64,000 nucleotides of DNA from Dimorphilus gyrociliatus (Eukaryota; Annelida; Polychaeta; Dinophilidae), in contig CAJFCJ010000021.1 of the NCBI GenBank assembly GCA_904063045.1, positions 248,001 through 312,000 on the forward strand. The letters run 5' to 3'. The notes under the pieces are model-generated. The model was given only the letters and a program-made list of their open reading frames with translations. It did no database searches and had not been told where the DNA came from. The translations under genes were made by a program, and so were the position numbers. Shown piece by piece: positions 1 to 12,800 of this stretch (position 1 is its first letter; each line of letters opens with the position of its first letter).

Positions 1-466
1 CTTCTCACACATTTAAGTGACAGCTTTTATTTTAACTCTCATTTAAGAATAGGAATAATTCTTTGGCTTTCAATTACAAATTAGGAGCAAAAGAAGAAGA
101 AAATAAATAGTAGAAGAAGACAAATAAGAACTAGATGTTGGAGATTAGGGGAAGAGGAGAAATTGTACTTCTATTCTGTGCTTATTCTAAAATACTGCTT
201 ATACACTATCTTTCATTTTATTTTGGATATTTTACCAAGAAGAAGAAAAAATTCAAGACAAAAAGACATATCAAGAATAAAATTTGCATGATCGTAATTG
301 ATTCTTGGTTTGAAATCAGTTGCTTTTGCAATCCAACGAGTTCGTGACTGTTGTTCGAAACTACGATTCTATAATTAATGGGAATTTGGAATGGTTTTTT
401 TTCTTCTTTCCATTTCCAGTGATACCTTCTTCTCGGTCAATAGATGGCAGCAGAAGATATACTTAT

Positions 467-470
<4 letters not shown>

Positions 471-501
<31 letters not shown>
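471..501. repeat. (TA)n microsatellite
   Basis: About 15 tandem TA units, followed within 20 bases by an AAT run near 519-542. Confidence 0.9.
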
Positions 502-503
<2 letters not shown>

Positions 504-1276
504 ATAATTAATCTTTATTATAATAGTAATAATAATAATAATAGAGCCGAAGGTAATGAAAGTTTTGTAAAAACGACCAAATTCTTCGCAGACATAAAGT
601 ATTAATCTTTCTACTTTTCTATTAAATAATGCTCCTGTAATTTTAAGATGCTAATAAAGGTTAATCGTTCTATGTTTATTAAAGTATGATTTTTGTCAAT
701 GCTTAACTAATCAGTTAAAGACTATTTCGGCCATTTCTTTTAATCAATCAAATGTTTATTAACCTTTATTAGAAGTCTTCTAATAACATTTGAACTAAAG
801 TAAACCAGCCAGGGCTAAGAGAAAAACTGTCAGTTTTAAGCAGAGTACAGTTTTCAATAGACATTTTTGTTTACAGAGGCATATCTCCTTCTCCCCTCTG
901 CAAAATAAATGACAGTGTAAAAAACTGTAAAGCCATAAATATATATTATTACCAATGTTTACCATCCCTTAATTAACAGTTTGTCTTAAGCCTTCGGCCT
1001 AATAGTACATCACTTTTCCTCTTTTTTTAGCATTTGGTAGCCCCCTGACAATTTCTTGTAGTAGGTCAAATCAACCTAATTTTTCACTAGCTAAGCAAAT
1101 TTTCTATCTTTTAAAATCCTATTCAGAGAAAACAAACTCCGTTACCGATGTTGGGCAAAATAGGAAAGAGAGCTAGAGGGAGCCATAGTCTAACATAAAA
1201 GAAGGAAATTTTTTTTGTTTATCAAACTATAGAATGAAGTATAACTAGATTAACTCACAAAAAAGAGTAGAAAAAA

Positions 1277-1281
1277 GAAGC

Positions 1282-1312
<31 letters not shown>
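1277..1312. repeat. (GAA)n-like purine repeat
   Basis: A near-perfect GAA/AGA trinucleotide run on the + strand in noncoding DNA. Confidence 0.85.
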
Positions 1313-2849
1313 ATGAAAAAAGTATAACTAAACAATAAAAGTAGAGTAAAGTGGTGACGATAGTAACGAAATAGAAAAGAATTAAACGCTAATAATTGTA
1401 ATAATAATAATAATGTTAATAAAAAACAGATAAATAAGAGAAAAGAAAAGACAACGATTGAAAAAATATGAGAATAGAAAGCTGATACTTGATATTGTAG
1501 TATTTAAATTTAGTGCATAAAAATAATATTGCAGCATTCTGTAAACTTATTAGAGCGGTTATTGTAAATGAAAAGTAATCAAATATCTGACATCTGGCTC
1601 CATTTGCTCAGCCTTAATTATATTTTTATTAAAAGTAATTATAGATAATAAATATTTATCCATTTTTTGTTAAATTTGAACAAATCTGCTAATAAATTTT
1701 ATATAAACTTACAAAAACAATTGAGATTTTTGTACAATGCAAATATATACATTGGTCCTTTATTTATTTATCATACATACTTCATTTTATGTTACACATG
1801 TTCTATATATAATAACCTATGAGCATATAGATATACTTAGAACAACACCACTACTACTAATTATTATGATTACTCTGCTACAGTCATTATATAGTATAAA
1901 AATATAGCTATTTGTATCATTAGCGTTGCTACGCTTTCTTCATATAATATTCAAAAAAAGTAACAAAAAGAATTTTGGGAAAAAGGTTAGGAAGGTTTTA
2001 AAAGAAGAGATAGGCCCAACTTTTGTTTACTCTTACCATAAACCAAAATTGAACTTGAAGGGAAGCCATATTGGCTAATAAACATAATTAAAGAAAATTT
2101 TTGAAAATAGATCTTTTGCTTTTAATAAAAATGAAGAGATTTTCATATAATTTGCCTTATTTTTGCAGTATTTTTATACCACTGTATTTTTAGATAAACT
2201 GCAAAGATGTATAAAAATGCTGCAGTTTTAGTATAAATTATATATAGTATATACTGCAAACGATAAGAAATAATAGTGTCTTTATTTTTCGTACGTTTCC
2301 CATATCTCTATCTTATAAATGTTTAATTTAATAGATTCAATATACATTTTATCTATAGTGAAGGTAAGTTTGTTTTCAATTGTAAATATTATATAGTATA
2401 TATTGATTGTATAATAAACGCCATTTATACAGTCTTTAATAATCTATACATATATACATTTATTTATTAAATATGAGTTTGTTCATTTAGTATATACACT
2501 ATATTTACTTATTAGGAAGAGTCGTTAACCGAGAGAGTTGCAGCTGCAAATACTTTTTGGTGTTTATCAAATTGAAGGCTTAAAATAAACATTTTTTATT
2601 ATTACTCGTTTTTTTTGTATACCGAATTATGATGATAGCATTAGAAAGAAGCTTACGGTTTAAGTAAATTCATTCAACTTTGGTTCAATTGCCAATCTCC
2701 AAAGGATAGTGTAAATTACAAGGCTCGATTAACTTTTGTAAATAGAGACGCTTCCGTTTTAAACAATAATATTTTTGGACATTCCCTCTTATTTTCATGT
2801 TACTTTTTTAATATATTTTTAGACATTACGTGTCAAATAAGGAATCTAG

Positions 2850-3143
2850 GGAGATGTCGTAGATGAATACCACGTCTCTTGGTTGGAATTTTTAAAGCGT
2901 TACCATACATCCATTAACCTAGTTGACGAAAAAAAAACCCTTCCAACCTTGAAAGTCGAAATGTCATCTTATCCTCCATTAATTAACTTAGGTATCTCGC
3001 ACTCTGGATCAAAAAAGAAGCTTACAATTGGGGACGTGAGAGATTTTACAGATTGGAAGAAGTGTGAGATGGAAAACATAAGATCGATCAACAAAATACT
3101 GCAAGACTGGTATATTATAAGATATCTTCAGCCTAGATTGTAG
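2850..3143 (+). CDS. unidentified ORF, possible terminal exon
   Basis: An open frame of about 96 codons ends at a TAG at 3141-3143 inside otherwise stop-rich AT DNA. It has no ATG near its beginning. A possible splice acceptor (TCTAG) lies directly before 2850 and a better pyrimidine-rich one ends at 2822, but a stop at 2847 closes the frame between them. The product is mixed in composition rather than repetitive, with several Trp residues, a Lys-rich middle and a C-terminal stretch rich in Ile, Tyr and Leu. I do not recognise the family. It could be the last exon of a gene starting outside my models, a decayed gene, or chance. Confidence 0.25.
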   Translation, partial: GDVVDEYHVSWLEFLKRYHTSINLVDEKKTLPTLKVEMSSYPPLINLGISHSGSKKKLTIGDVRDFTDWKKCEMENIRSINKILQDWYIIRYLQPRL

Positions 3144-4109
3144 AGGAAAAATAAACGTATATTGTAGTAATAAAATAATAGTATACTCGTATGAGACATA
3201 TTATAAAGCTGAAATTCTTACGATGTAGTATAGATTATAAAATTAAATGAAAGAAATAGAAATGACAAAGAAAACAAGTTGAGAAAAAAAAAAGACGATT
3301 TACGTAATGGAAAGAATGAAAAAGTCATAGAATAAAAAAGTAATGCATATTCCTTTGCCGTTTCTAAATCCGAATAATATTAGGGATTATATTTTTTATC
3401 TGTATTGAATAAATTATCCAAGATTCTTTTTTTTTCATCTTTCTTTTTTTTTCTCTCTCTATCTCTGTAACTTATTAAGTAACAATTCTTTTAATGAAAT
3501 ATTTATAGGTTTTCTTTAAGTTCATTCCATCAGTAATGTTGAAAAACTACTCAAAACAGGCATTAAAAGAATGACTATCTGGTAGGAAGGCAAATTACGA
3601 AGTTTTAATTAATTTCTTCTCGAGAATAGGTTAGGTTTATAATTAAGAATATTCAATATTCTTTTCTGTATTCTTTTAAGTATTACTCAAAGTTTTACTT
3701 TACATATAAACTTGTAGATATTGTATCTATACATATATATTGAACAAATATACAGAATATACAGTATATTATAAGCTCTATCTATTTCATATATTTTATT
3801 TATTCAACAACAGATGGCAGCATATACTTGTAAAAAAGAATCTTAAATCATTAAGTCCCCATGAGTTTTTTTTTCTAGTCAATGTTTTTAAATGAGTTTT
3901 TAATAACGCATCTATCGATTAAATAATACTACCCTAAAACATACTTATAGACTTTTTCTTCCAAGGACATAAAAATTAACATATGTAAACTCAAGTAAGC
4001 CTTCCAGAAATATTACGCAACAACCTGTATAAAAGTTTTCCTATATTGTAAAAAGAAAGAAAATTTAATTAAAAAATATGAGGTTCATAAAAATTTGCTT
4101 GTTGTTATG

Positions 4110-4140
<31 letters not shown>

Positions 4141-4454
4141 TTTTTGTATAGATGTTCATTTATTTATATATTTGTACCTTGTTTTTTTTTATTGTATAAA
4201 TACATTAATAACTACTAATGACCGAAACAGGTAATTTATTAGGAAATTAATTCCACGCATTATTGCATGAATTATTGGAAAATACAAAAAGAAAAGTTAA
4301 AAAATAAATCACTTGTTAAAAAAAAGAGAAAGAAAAATCTCATTTATTGTTATTTTCATAATAAACAGAATACTATCATTGTTTTAATTAATCTGTTAAT
4401 TCCTTATTTTATAGCTTCGGCTTTTCTCTCTCAGTCACTCTCTTTTTCTGTCTC

Positions 4455-4458
<4 letters not shown>

Positions 4459-4493
<35 letters not shown>
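4459..4493. repeat. (CT)n microsatellite
   Basis: A long CT run inside a broader pyrimidine tract at about 4425-4545. It creates a spurious Ser/Leu-rich open frame on the + strand. Confidence 0.9.
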
Positions 4494-4495
<2 letters not shown>

Positions 4496-5955
4496 CTTTC
4501 TCTTTATCTTTCTCTCTTTATCTTTCTTCTTTCATTCTCTCTTTAAAATCGATAAAAATAGAAGAAAAAGATTATTAAGTTTATGTTTTATTTTTAAAAA
4601 ATATAATTTTGAAAGTAACGAGAAAAAATATACAAAAGAAAAAAGGGTTTAAGATATAATAGCATATTCCAGTTCAATTATTACGTGTGTAAAATAATGC
4701 CTGAAGGGAGGTAAATGACGGGGAGAAAGAGAAGGAGAGGGAAGGGTCAATGTCCTTTTGTTAGTAAAGTCTAATAGACATTTTTCTATTTTCTTTTCTC
4801 TGTTGTTATTATTAAATGTCTTTTTTTCTTTTTATTAAAAAATAATCGTAAAATTTACACAAAATATTATAATTTAATGCATTTTAATATATAAAATGAC
4901 CATTCTTAGCAATTTAATACTTCTAAACAATGATCTTACAAAAGAAAATTAAGAATAAAATGGAAGAAAATGTAAAATAAATGTTCACTGTACATTAGGT
5001 GTTAAAGAGAGAGAGAGAGAGATAGCTATTTACTGGGCGTTACCTATTATAGAAGGAATCTGATTTCCTGTTTTGTAAGAAAGAGTAATTTATGAACAAG
5101 AGATTAATGAAATAGATATACTTTTTTAAGAAAAGCTTATTTGTTCTTTAAGGAGAAAATGCAAGTTTAAAGATAACTCTGTTTTTATTCTTAGAATTAT
5201 ATCCAACTAATTCCGATTATTTCTTTTCTTTTTTTTTTTTTTACATTGGCAAGGAAAGGATGAAAAGAAAACAACATAAAAAACTAATATAATCTATTAC
5301 TGGTGATAATAGAAAATGTATGTCTCAATATCAATTTTTAATCTCTACGTTCATGACAAGAATATATATATATGTATATAAAGAAATATATTTTTCTCGT
5401 TGATTTTTTTTTTGCTCCTCCTATCCTCGTCCTTCTTGTGTTTGTTTCTTTCCTTGACAAACTCTATCTAAGCTGAAACCAGGAAGAATCAGCGTGAGAA
5501 GATACGAATTCAATTATTTAACTAATTACTATAATTAAAATCAATAGAAAATCATTTTTTCTATCTTTGCTATATAAAGCCAATATATTGACAATAGATG
5601 GCACAATGTTCTCCTGATAAAAAAACACGGATTTTAAATATATATCAGTGTACTTGTTATATACCATATTGAATAAATATATAACTAAGTATACCTCATA
5701 GTCAGTGTTTATGTATAGTGCACATTTCATATGTAAAGAAAGTATTTACCTTCATTTATCATTTATTTAAATAAATAAAACATAGAAAATCAGTGACATG
5801 TGATTATAGACGAGCAAGTCATTAATTGGATGGTGACATCGAAAATTTAAACTCTTATTTGATTTATACTTTTATGTGGAAGAAAATTGTATTAATTATA
5901 AGATAAGACAAAAAGCATATACATATAGGTGTAGTTAAGTACATAAACAAAGCGA

Positions 5956-5958
<3 letters not shown>

Positions 5959-5988
<30 letters not shown>
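5959..5988. repeat. (GA)n microsatellite
   Basis: About 15 tandem GA units in noncoding DNA. Confidence 0.9.
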
Positions 5989-5991
<3 letters not shown>

Positions 5992-7257
5992 AGAAATCGT
6001 CTACAAAAAAATATATCGATAGATTTCTTGCCATTTTAATAGAGTTTTTGATTAAAATTACATAAGTATTCCATTATAAGGAGACTTGAAAAAATTACAA
6101 AAATGCAAAAGATATTCAATTATTAACAATCATTATTATTCATAAATAACAGAATAGAGCCTATAAAAAGAACAAAGACAACAAAAATGGATATATTGTT
6201 TTATTTCATATATGTAGAGCATACAGTATATGCAATACAGTAAAGTTAAAATATACTAAATATGTATTACATATAAATTATAAAATTTATATTATATTTT
6301 ACTGTTTATCTGATTATTAACAATACATACGCAAGAAGCAGTAAGCTTGATGTCTATGTTACGCAATCTTTCACCGTTAATACCTGTTTTCTTTTGTAGA
6401 TATGTACAAAAAATCTACTTATTTTTCATTTAGGCTTTAATTGATTTTTGTCCTTTCCTATTTTCTTAAAGAAAAGCTTTTAAATCGGTGGAATATAATT
6501 TTCTGTTTCGATGTGTGTAAGGTGAATTTGTATACTTTATACTGCATAGCATATAAGTATATTACATATAGATATATATATATCAAAGATCATATATAGT
6601 TAACATATATATACCACATAAAAGACTTAATTAATTTGTCTACTCTAAGAAACTAAATTTCCTTGTAAGGAGTATACAACATGCAACTCTTATGGATATT
6701 CTGTATGTATGGTTAGTTATTGAGTTCAAAATCAGGCCTAGCAATATTATCATGTGCTTAATTAGATAGCTCTAACGAGTGTCTTAAATTTGGCATCGAA
6801 ATAAGAAAGATTACCCAATACATTACTTAAGGTAACATTTTCATCTAAATAACCTATATATAAACATATTTATATAAATATACGAAAATATAAAGTATAT
6901 ATATGTTTATACTTGTATACGTTTATAGTATTAGGTTATGTACTTAACACTGAATAATTTTTATATCCTTTTTTATACTTGTCTTTCTATCTCTCTCCCT
7001 TTCTCGCTGCCTCTGTTTCTGTCTTTGGCTCTCTGTCTGTCTGTCTCTCTCTCTCGGTTCTATGTCTCTTTTCTATCCATCTATTTATCTATCTATTTAT
7101 CTGTCTTTACCGGGTGTTTTTTTTCATCTTCCTCTCTTTTCTCTGTGTTTTCTCCCCCTTAATATCTAACTACCTATCTCAGATAATAGTGTTATGTTTA
7201 TGAATTCATCTGTAATAGTATCCATATTATATGCAGCTTTCAGTTTCTCGGGCGTTG

Positions 7258-7299
7258 ATGCGCAGATGGCGCCAACAAACAGGTACGGCACGTCATTGA
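7258..7299 (+). other. short upstream ORF before the BAIAP3-like start
   Basis: A 13-codon ORF starts at an ATG about 110 bases before the chosen start of the BAIAP3-like gene and ends before it. It overlaps the AGATGGCGC motif at 7264-7272. If the transcript begins upstream, this would be a uORF in the 5' leader. The transcription start is unknown, so this is inference. Confidence 0.25.
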
Positions 7300-7367
7300 T
7301 TGCCGCCACTTTGCAGTATTGCAGTTAACGCTTCACGCCGTCACCTGCCTTTATAGAATTACGTGAA

Positions 7368-9854
7368 ATGGCAAACTGTGGTAGGAGTAGGTCAGAACGT
7401 TTAAAAGCTCAGAGAACATTAAGCATACAAAGGGATTCTTCGGCGGAAAGACGAACTTCTCCAAAACAATCAGCCAATAGCGCGTGAGTATTTCTATCTG
7501 TTTCTTTTTTAATAAAGTTCTCAGGCACTGAAAAATAGGAAAGAAAGGGTAAATCGAGTGCCTTTTTACCTAGGCGACTTGCTAAATGATAGGCATGACG
7601 CTTTATAGGCGTCTACCTAAAAAATCGTATTATTTCCCACGTAAAACTCATATTTTCGAATATAAAATTTCTTCGTCAGACCTACACTTCATTTATCTTT
7701 CAAATAGTAAATGAAATAAATATGCTTAAAAATTCTCTTCTTTTCGAAATTGCTCTCAAAAAGATGTTATATACTGTATGTTTTAGTGTATATATATATA
7801 TATATATATATATATGTCTAAGCAGTATATATAAAGCATATACCAATATTTAAAAAAGATATAGGAAGCCCTCAATTATGAAAAAGGAGTTCAAATTTCA
7901 GATGTTAAGTTAAATTTAATTCTCTTTAAGAACTGAAAGAAAAATATTATAAGCGTCTCTTTCCCCTCTTACTATAATTAAATCTACTATTTGAAAAATT
8001 ATTACCGTACATTAAGTATCGAATTTTAAAACCCTTATTTCCGAATCTGTTTGTCGGTTTTTTAATTAATATCATTATAGCATAAATGATGATATTGACC
8101 TTAGAATGAACGCTACTATAAAACAAAATCAAAAATGACAGTTTTAACAATATAAACATTTTTTTTTAGCTGTACAACGTAATCTGTTAGTATCTTTACT
8201 CTGGATATAGTATTGTATAGAGCTAACTTTAATTTAATTCCTTTTATTCGGTTAGTTAGTTAAACGCATTTAGACAGTTCGAAACGTAACAGTCACTTAC
8301 TATTTTTTCTCCAGTCACGTGATAGATTTTATTAAGGTTTCGTAGAGTGTGTCCTGAAGTAATTGTTCAGGTCTAATCAATGAGAAGCTTATTTCTGTCC
8401 TTACATAGCTAAAATGAATATTGAAAGAACTATTTAAGTATCCTGTTTGCATAAAAGAACAAATCAACCCATTTTCGGTTATTCAAGTGAGGTTATTAAA
8501 AAACAGTGTAGCGCTGAATTTCCAATTATGCATTCAATATCATCTGAGGAAAATAAATAAAAAGAAGCGAAACGCTATGAAATTTTAATAAGAAAAATAA
8601 GGTAACTTAATATAAATAATACACATTCCTTCATCATTCAATCATTCAACTTCCATTATAAGTTCTATTTTTGAAATCGAATCATATTTAATCATGATAT
8701 TAATTAACTAATTATGTAGTAATTAGTTAATGGTTAGCTTTTAAAAAACGAATTAAATTAATACAGGGTTCAACAAGCAGACGGTAGCTTTTTCGAAAGT
8801 TTCACAGCCCTGATATGGAGACAACAGAATCAACGCCTGAGAGGTGCGGCTGACGATGGGAGAACAATTATAGCCGAATCGAAGGTCATTGGTACAGAAC
8901 ATGGAAGAATGTTTCCCAGCAGGAAGGATTTTGAATCTCTTTATGTGGAAGTATTGTATACTATTAAACATAAAGTTGGAGCAGGTTCAACGCATGCGTT
9001 ATCCGAACTATTTGAGTATGCGAAAAAATCGTTTGGTGTTACACCGGATGAACACGCCAGGCTTTTAGCTAAGGCTGCCGAAGAAAAGGTAAGCTGTCAA
9101 TAACATTCTCCCATGATACTCTTTGTTTCTTCTTTTCAATTTTTATTCTTTTTGTGCATTCCTATTTATTCCTCTTTTTTCTTCTCCTATATTTTCCTTC
9201 TTGTTCTATTTATTACTCGTAGAGGGTAAGCCTTATTCATCAGCATGTAAATGTGATTAACGTGAAATATTGCACTTGTTTCATTTTATGTCAATTTTGA
9301 GCTTCTATATTTTGCCTTACCCTGGAGAAGATCACGTGACATACAAGGTGATCTTTAGAGGTTTTACGCATTAAACGGTTGCAATTCTTCAAGGTACTTG
9401 AAAGATATTCGCCGAAAAAGCAATTCTAATTTTCTAATAGTTTTTAACTATATTATATATAAAAATCATATTTGAAAAACAAAAAGGAATCTGTAAACAT
9501 TAAAAATTAAGGGTAACTAAGTCATTATTCATATTCCCCCATTATAAATCACTTTTGACAATAGGATGGAGGATTCAGGTATTTAAATAAAAGAAAAAAA
9601 TTGATAAAAAATTGTTTTCTTCCCATTCTTATATCATACGTTCTATTATAGGGTAGATTGAAACCCCTCTATAGGCTTTTTAGATCAGAAACAGTCAGAA
9701 ATAAAGCCATTGATGCTTAACAAGCTTAACCCTTATAAACCATATAATATACAGTATATATATATATATAAATCGTGCTGCACAAAAGACCTAAAAATCA
9801 AATATAAAAGTGTGTATACATGTATATTTATTCAGTCAATATAGAATTTATAGA

Positions 9855-9895
<41 letters not shown>

Positions 9896-12800
9896 CTATA
9901 TAGATATATGCATTATATAATGTATTACGAATGCTCATAAATAAAAAGTAGTTTTTAAAGTGTCCCCATTTATCTTTATCCTCATATAGCTCTAAAAAGG
10001 AAACTCAATACAAATATACTTTAGTATAGATTTTTTTAAATGTACAATGCATATAATATGGCTTTAACTAGTTTTCTTTTTGATGTATGTAAATGAAAAG
10101 AACATTAAAGAAATGAAATTTTCTCTATTAGTAAAAATTTTTACACTGTAAAAGTTTTAAAAGGAGTGAATAATACAGAAAGTAAAACCATGAATTAGAA
10201 TGCTGAAGGAAGCATAAGAGATTGTAAAGATATATAGATAGTAAAAAAAGAGACAAAGAACAAAGAAAGAAGAGTAGATAGGCGGAGGTAAGGGAGAAAT
10301 TGCTTTGCAGTAAATGTAGGAAAAAAAATTCCTCTGAAAACGGTACAATTGCATAATGAAAGCTGAACTGACATTGATGTTCTCTTAAGAAAAAGGTTAC
10401 GACATTTTTTCTCCGAAAACTATTCTTTTTTTGTATATATTAGTCCTAGTTTTCCTAGGAATACAAGTATATATAACTGTAACACATCCCCTCTAATCTT
10501 AATATAAAGTATGATCAATTGTTTATCCAACAAATTAAGTGGGCGTTTTATATCTTAATGTTGTATTAGAGAAGGTGAAATTGTTTTCGAAAGGACATGG
10601 AAAAGATTTCTCCTGCAAGCAGGCCTAAAAAGAACACTCGATCCAGACATTAAGCTTATAATACGCTTAAATTCAATTAACCTGAAAGCTAGAGAAAAAA
10701 AAAGATAGTATTAACAGATAGAATTATTTCGCATCTTGTACGATAATGTATAATTCTTTCATGATTTTAACACCTATCCCTATATCTTCTGTTTCATATA
10801 TTAAACAATAAAGGCAAAAGGAAAAAAAGATTTGTGTTCATTAAAACTCATATAACTATAAGGTTATTAATTACGGGGCTTAAATTTGTTTTTGTTATAT
10901 TTCTAAAGCTATGAGAAAAGATTATTTTTAGGCCTATAAATACTGTAAAATAAATACTAATCATTCTTTTTAAAGACTCTCCTGGAAATACCTAATGATA
11001 AATCTTATCATTCCTTTTCCCTTCTCTTACAAAAAATGTACATATTTACCATAGATAAATCATTAAATTTCAAAAGAAAATATTAAAAAGAACCCGTATA
11101 TACCCAACAACACTCGAATGAGCTGATTAATCACGTGATGAAAGAATAGGAATACCCTTTGTTTTTTTCTATTTACTTATTCTCAGAGATATATCGCTAA
11201 TTTTAACAGATTTGATAAAAATCACCTAAGATGCGTCTCTTTATGCAACCTCGAAAAAGGTATAAATAATTTGTTAACAAAGCGAAAACCTCTTTACGCT
11301 TTTCCATTTCTCTTCTCTATACAAACCCCTTCCGCCTACCAAATTCCCCTTCCTCCTCTCATTTCAAATTCATTTTCTCCAGTCTGAAACTATATCAAGA
11401 TAATTTTCTGACGTTAGTTGAAAAAATGTATGAAAAGGAAGAGAGAAAGGGAGACGTAAAAGATATATAGACAAAGAGAGAGAGAGAGAGAGAGAGATAC
11501 ATACAATTCACTGTAAATTATTCATTCATTTAAATTAACAATAATTATCACAATTTTAAGCATATTATTTGTTATTTATGTATTTATATATAGGACTATA
11601 TTTACATTAAGAACTTTACAAAATTTCCTTTTTTGTTACAATATTCACGATTTATCATTGATAAACTTTATAAAAAAGGACTTATAAAAACTTTATACTA
11701 AACTAACAGTTAGCATACTGTATTATACTTTCAACGTATGCTCGTCATCATTAAATCATTTTTGGAGGGAAGGCAGAGGGAGGAAAAAACTGTAATGGAT
11801 CGAAACGAAAAGTGATTTATTTGCGTATTTCTTTTCTTTTGAGAAAGAATACTATTTCACTATTTACTGTTGTTTAAAAGGAAAGAGAAAGATGTAGTCC
11901 TATAGCATAGTATTTATATTTAGAACAATATAGGAGATTTACAGAAAAAATAATAGATCATAATTCAGGGAACCTAATTTTGCTTATCATGTAATATTAC
12001 GGTAGACTTATATATAAATGCATTGTATTTATTTATCACAGAGAATTATAGGAACACATTAAGAGTTGTATTCGTGTCTTATAATAATTTCTACTTATTG
12101 AGTAAAACGGATATAAATCAATCAGTTTTCCCTTTTCCAGCCTTTTCTACTTTTCCTTCCCCTTTTTCCTTTCCCCTCTCATCAAGAGGATGTGAGCTAG
12201 CATGTACATAAGAGAGTAGTTTGAGTAAAAAATAAATATATTTTTGTTATGAAGAGAAGATATTGTATCCTTTTATGTTTTCATTTATTATCACGCACGG
12301 ACCAAATTGTCTTTAACCGTAATTATTTTCATATAGAATTACTTATGCAGGGTGGAAAAGGCTGATACATTATAATCTCTATAAGGGTCTCATTGTACTC
12401 TTCCTCTTAAATTTTATTCAATGCTTTTTTTTCTTATGTAGTAAATATGATGTTTCTAAAAAAGAAATTCAGCAAATTTGTTCCTATCTATCCCACTTTC
12501 ATCTTATTATTAGAATCTTTTGTGTATTTGGTCTTTTAATTATAAATCTATTTTCTATAGATATACTTTCTTGCTACTATTTGTGGTTTCTCTTTCGTTT
12601 AAATAGTTGTTCTGTAGTTCTTGTTTCTTTTTTGTTTATTATTAACTGTTATATCTTTATTAATTAATTAATTAATTAATTAATTAATTATTCAATAATA
12701 ATAACACTTGTCAGTTATTTTGTTTAGTAATCATTAACATGCAACCTCAAATTGATAAATAACAACGTAAACAAATAGATAAACAAAGTTTCTGTTTTTA

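Larger units (their letters stand above)
1..7257. other. AT-rich noncoding region with microsatellites
   Basis: No recognisable gene is visible in about 7.2 kb. The stretch is very AT-rich and holds simple repeats: (TA)n near 471-501 and 4109-4135, an AAT run near 519-542, a GAA run near 1277-1312, (CT)n near 4459-4493, (GA)n near 5959-5988 and CT/CTGT tracts near 6985-7100. The longer open frames here are low-complexity readings of those repeats. The exception is the 2850-3143 ORF listed separately. AGATGGCR motifs lie at 442, 3812 and 5596. The right end probably carries the promoter of the BAIAP3-like gene. Confidence 0.6.

Noticed and set aside
4267-4578. 103-aa Ser/Leu-rich ORF
   Set aside because: It is translated (CT)n and AT-rich repeat.
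6938-7203. Two overlapping 74-aa hydrophobic ORFs
   Set aside because: Pyrimidine-tract translation in two frames, with no conserved pattern.
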